From Mycolicibacterium vaccae NBRC 14118 = CIP 105934 (GTDB lineage: Bacteria; Actinomycetota; Actinomycetes; Mycobacteriales; Mycobacteriaceae), in assembly GCF_001552715.1 (NCBI RefSeq), contig NZ_BCRS01000019.1, forward strand, positions 1 through 53,713: a stretch of DNA of 53,713 nucleotides, given 5' to 3'. Shown here piece after piece: positions 52,112 through 53,713 of this stretch. The position numbers and the translations under genes are program-made. The notes beneath the pieces are model-generated. The model saw only the letters and a list, made by a program, of their open reading frames with translations. It did no database searches and had not been told where the DNA came from. The number at the start of each line of letters is the position of its first letter. Positions within the stretch are counted from its first letter, which is position 1.

Positions 52112-52854
52112 CAGGGAACGAGCTCCGAATCATCGAGGGCGGCAATCACTTCGGCGCGCAATGCGGTGCGCACCAGAGATGGGTCACGCGGTGACGGGAC
52201 GTCGAGCAGCGCGCGCAGCGGCCGGCCGGCGCGCCCGAGCACCGCGATCCGGTCGCCGATCAGCAGGGCCTCGTCGACGTCGTGGGTGACGAACACCACG
52301 GTGGTCGGGTGGGCCCGCCAGGTGTCGATGAGCAGGCGCTGCATCGTGGCGCGGGTCTGGGTGTCCAGGGCGCCGAACGGTTCGTCCATCATCACCGCGC
52401 GCGGGGCCCCGGCCAGTCCGCGGGCCAGCTGCACGCGTTGCCGCATGCCGCCGGACAAGCTCTTGGGCAGGTAGTCCTCGAAACCGGTCAGCCCGACGTC
52501 GGCGATCCACTTCAGCGCCTCCTCGCGGCGGCCCTGCCTCGGCCGACCGGCCAGCTTGAGGGCCAGCTCGACGTTGGATCGCACTGTGCGCCAGGGCAGC
52601 AGCGCGTTGTCCTGGAACACCATGGCCCGGTCCCTGGAGGTGGTGGTGACGCGCACGCCGTCGGCCAGCACCTCACCGGCATCCGGGGCGAGCAGGCCGG
52701 CCAGCGCGCGCAGCACCGTGGACTTACCGCACCCGGACGGGCCGGTGAGCACCAGGATCTCGCCGGGCGCGACGTCGAGGTCGAGGCCGTCGACCACCGG
52801 CGACCCGCCGTAACTGAGCACCAGGTCTCGCAGTGTCAGATTCATGCCGCTCAT
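52111..52854 (-). CDS. ABC transporter ATP-binding protein (SsuB/TauB/NrtD type)
   Basis: This 247-aa importer ATPase has Walker A GPSGCGKST, Q-loop FQDNALLPWRTV, signature LSGGMRQR, Walker B AVMMDEPFG and H-loop VTHDVDEA. The NALLPWRTV and DVDEALLIGDRI patterns fit the nitrate/sulfonate/taurine import group. With the permease upstream and the flavoprotein downstream it forms one leftward operon. Its ATG lies in the first of the tandem 32-bp repeats, which also carry its AGAGGAG ribosome site. Confidence 0.93.
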   Translation of the reverse strand: MSGMNLTLRDLVLSYGGSPVVDGLDLDVAPGEILVLTGPSGCGKSTVLRALAGLLAPDAGEVLADGVRVTTTSRDRAMVFQDNALLPWRTVRSNVELALKLAGRPRQGRREEALKWIADVGLTGFEDYLPKSLSGGMRQRVQLARGLAGAPRAVMMDEPFGALDTQTRATMQRLLIDTWRAHPTTVVFVTHDVDEALLIGDRIAVLGRAGRPLRALLDVPSPRDPSLVRTALRAEVIAALDDSELVP

Positions 52855-52923
52855 CGGGATCGTCTCCTCTTCGCGCGAGCGCTCATCGGGATCGTCTCCT
52901 CTTCGCGCGAGCGCTCATCGGGA
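52849..52923. repeat. Tandem 32-bp direct repeat carrying a ribosome site and start codon
   Basis: A 32-bp unit occurs exactly twice (52849-52880 and 52881-52912) plus 11 bases of a third copy (52913-52923). On the minus strand each full unit contains AGAGGAG followed by ATGAGC. Copy 3 holds the permease stop (TGA at 52917-52915) in an ATGA context. Copy 1 holds the true ATPase start at 52854. Copies are 32 bp apart, so the ATG in copy 2 and the one in copy 3 are out of frame with the ATPase, or not all in frame. Confidence 0.9.
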
Positions 52924-53713
52924 GCCCTCCTCACCGCGGGGCAGCCAGCGGGTGACCCTGCGGCCGACGAGTTCCACCGCTGCGGAGGTGACGAAGCCGA
53001 GCACGCCGATGGTGATGATGCCGACGAACACGTCGGGGTAGGCGAGCACGGTGTAGGCCTGCCAGGTGCGGTATCCGACGCCGAGGCGCCCGGAGATCAT
53101 CTCGGCGGAGATCACGCAGATCCAGGCCACCCCGATGCCGACCGACAGCCCGCCGAACACGCCGGGCAGGATGCCCGGCAGCACGACCCGCGCGATCACG
53201 TCCCAGCGGCTGCCACCGAGGGTGCGCACCGAGTCCTCCCACAGCGTCGGGAGGGCCCGAACAGCGTGCCGGGTGCTGACCATGATCGGGAAGTACGCGG
53301 CCAGGAACGTGATGAACACGATTCCCGCCTCGTCGGTCGGGAACAACAGGATCGCCACCGGCACGATGGCGATCGCCGGGATCGGCCGCGCGAGTTCGGT
53401 GAGCGGGCCGAAGACGTTGGCGAACTTCGCCGAACGGCCCAGCAGGATCCCGGTGACGACGCCGGCGACCGCGGCGATCGCGAACCCGGTGAGGATCCGG
53501 ATCAGGGACTGTCCCAGGTCCAGCCAGTACTCCGGGGTCTGCGCCCGGTGGCTGAACGCGGCGACGATCTCGGTGACGGTCGGCAACGTGTCGAACCGCA
53601 GCCAGCCACGCACGTCGTTGGCGGTCAGCAGCTGCCAGAGCATGATGGCCGCGGCGACCGAGGCCAGTCGGACCAGCCACGACCGCCAGGGCGGGCGGCG
53701 CGCAGGCGGGGCC
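52915..53713 (-). CDS. ABC transporter permease (SsuC/TauC type), partial
   Basis: This is a binding-protein-dependent permease of the sulfonate/taurine/nitrate class. Six membrane helices are expected; visible ones include LIRILTGFAIAAVAGVVTGI, IPAIAIVPVAILLFP and ITIGVLGFVTSAAVEL. The EAA-like cytoplasmic loop DSVRTLGGSRWDVIARVVLP contacts the ATPase. The frame is open to the right edge (WRSWLVRLASVAAA upstream of the first Met at 53643), so the gene begins outside the window. The solute-binding protein gene is not in the window. Confidence 0.92.
   Translation of the reverse strand, partial: APPARRPPWRSWLVRLASVAAAIMLWQLLTANDVRGWLRFDTLPTVTEIVAAFSHRAQTPEYWLDLGQSLIRILTGFAIAAVAGVVTGILLGRSAKFANVFGPLTELARPIPAIAIVPVAILLFPTDEAGIVFITFLAAYFPIMVSTRHAVRALPTLWEDSVRTLGGSRWDVIARVVLPGILPGVFGGLSVGIGVAWICVISAEMISGRLGVGYRTWQAYTVLAYPDVFVGIITIGVLGFVTSAAVELVGRRVTRWLPRGEEGSR

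Noticed and set aside
49862..52474. An 870-codon open frame on the plus strand
   Set aside because: It is antisense to the flavoprotein and the ABC ATPase, is rich in Arg/His/Gly/Val with no domain, and has no ribosome site. It is a shadow frame.

Overview
The window looks like the chromosome of a rapidly evolving environmental mycobacterium (Mycolicibacterium/Mycobacterium type). The evidence is the high G+C content, frequent GTG/TTG starts, ATGA/GTGA gene overlaps, a six-gene mce operon, a mycofactocin-type SDR, and flanks that follow the order I know from M. tuberculosis: comEC-holA, rpsT, then ATP-grasp / alpha-E / transglutaminase, an RNase Z-like hydrolase, CBS, lepA and lppR. All assignments come from reading the sequence; no database search was run.

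Layout. (1) 1-1823: core genes, the 3' part of comEC and holA. (2) About 1.9-39.6 kb: a roughly 38-kb accessory island inserted between the convergent 3' ends of holA and rpsT, which are neighbours in M. tuberculosis. (3) 40.1-49.4 kb: core genes, rpsT to an lppR-like lipoprotein. (4) 49.4-53.7 kb: an AprA/FrdA-like flavoprotein fused to HEAT-like repeats, with an ABC importer whose permease runs off the right edge.

The island reads as a catabolic system for a hydrophobic, CoA-activated substrate. It encodes two cytochromes P450, a [3Fe-4S] ferredoxin, two luciferase-like monooxygenases, an HsaA/DszC-like flavin monooxygenase, an acyl-CoA dehydrogenase, an APH-like kinase, an acyl-CoA ligase, a CoA transferase, an Ltp-type thiolase/aldolase with its DUF35 partner, two amidohydrolases, four SDRs, a quinone-oxidoreductase-like enzyme, an aldehyde dehydrogenase, and mceABCDEF without yrbE permease genes. 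The substrate cannot be read from sequence; sterol-like, terpenoid or lactone/hydroxy-acid compounds would all fit.

Two DNA signals tie the island together. Box 1 (GACCKAGTCAACTATTT on one strand) occurs at five promoters. Its embedded TTGACT serves as a -35 element with a -10-like hexamer about 17 nt further on, and it precedes the ferredoxin/amidohydrolase/thiolase operon, the EthD-like/kinase genes, the acyl-CoA dehydrogenase/P450 genes, an SDR pair and the mce operon. Box 2 (TTAGKC-N4-YGMCTAA-like, 16 bp) occurs at three promoters. Each time it starts 5 nt after a TANNNT -10 box, the geometry of a repressor operator over +1. Candidate regulators are a tandem double GntR/FadR-type protein and two TetR proteins, all encoded in the island.

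The island also shows duplication and decay. There is an aldehyde dehydrogenase paralogue that has lost its catalytic Cys, Glu and Asn, a frameshifted remnant of the monooxygenase/oxidoreductase pair, a 25-codon relic of an acyl-CoA ligase, an SDR with Phe at the catalytic Tyr position, and an mceE whose coupled start codon appears to have become ATA.
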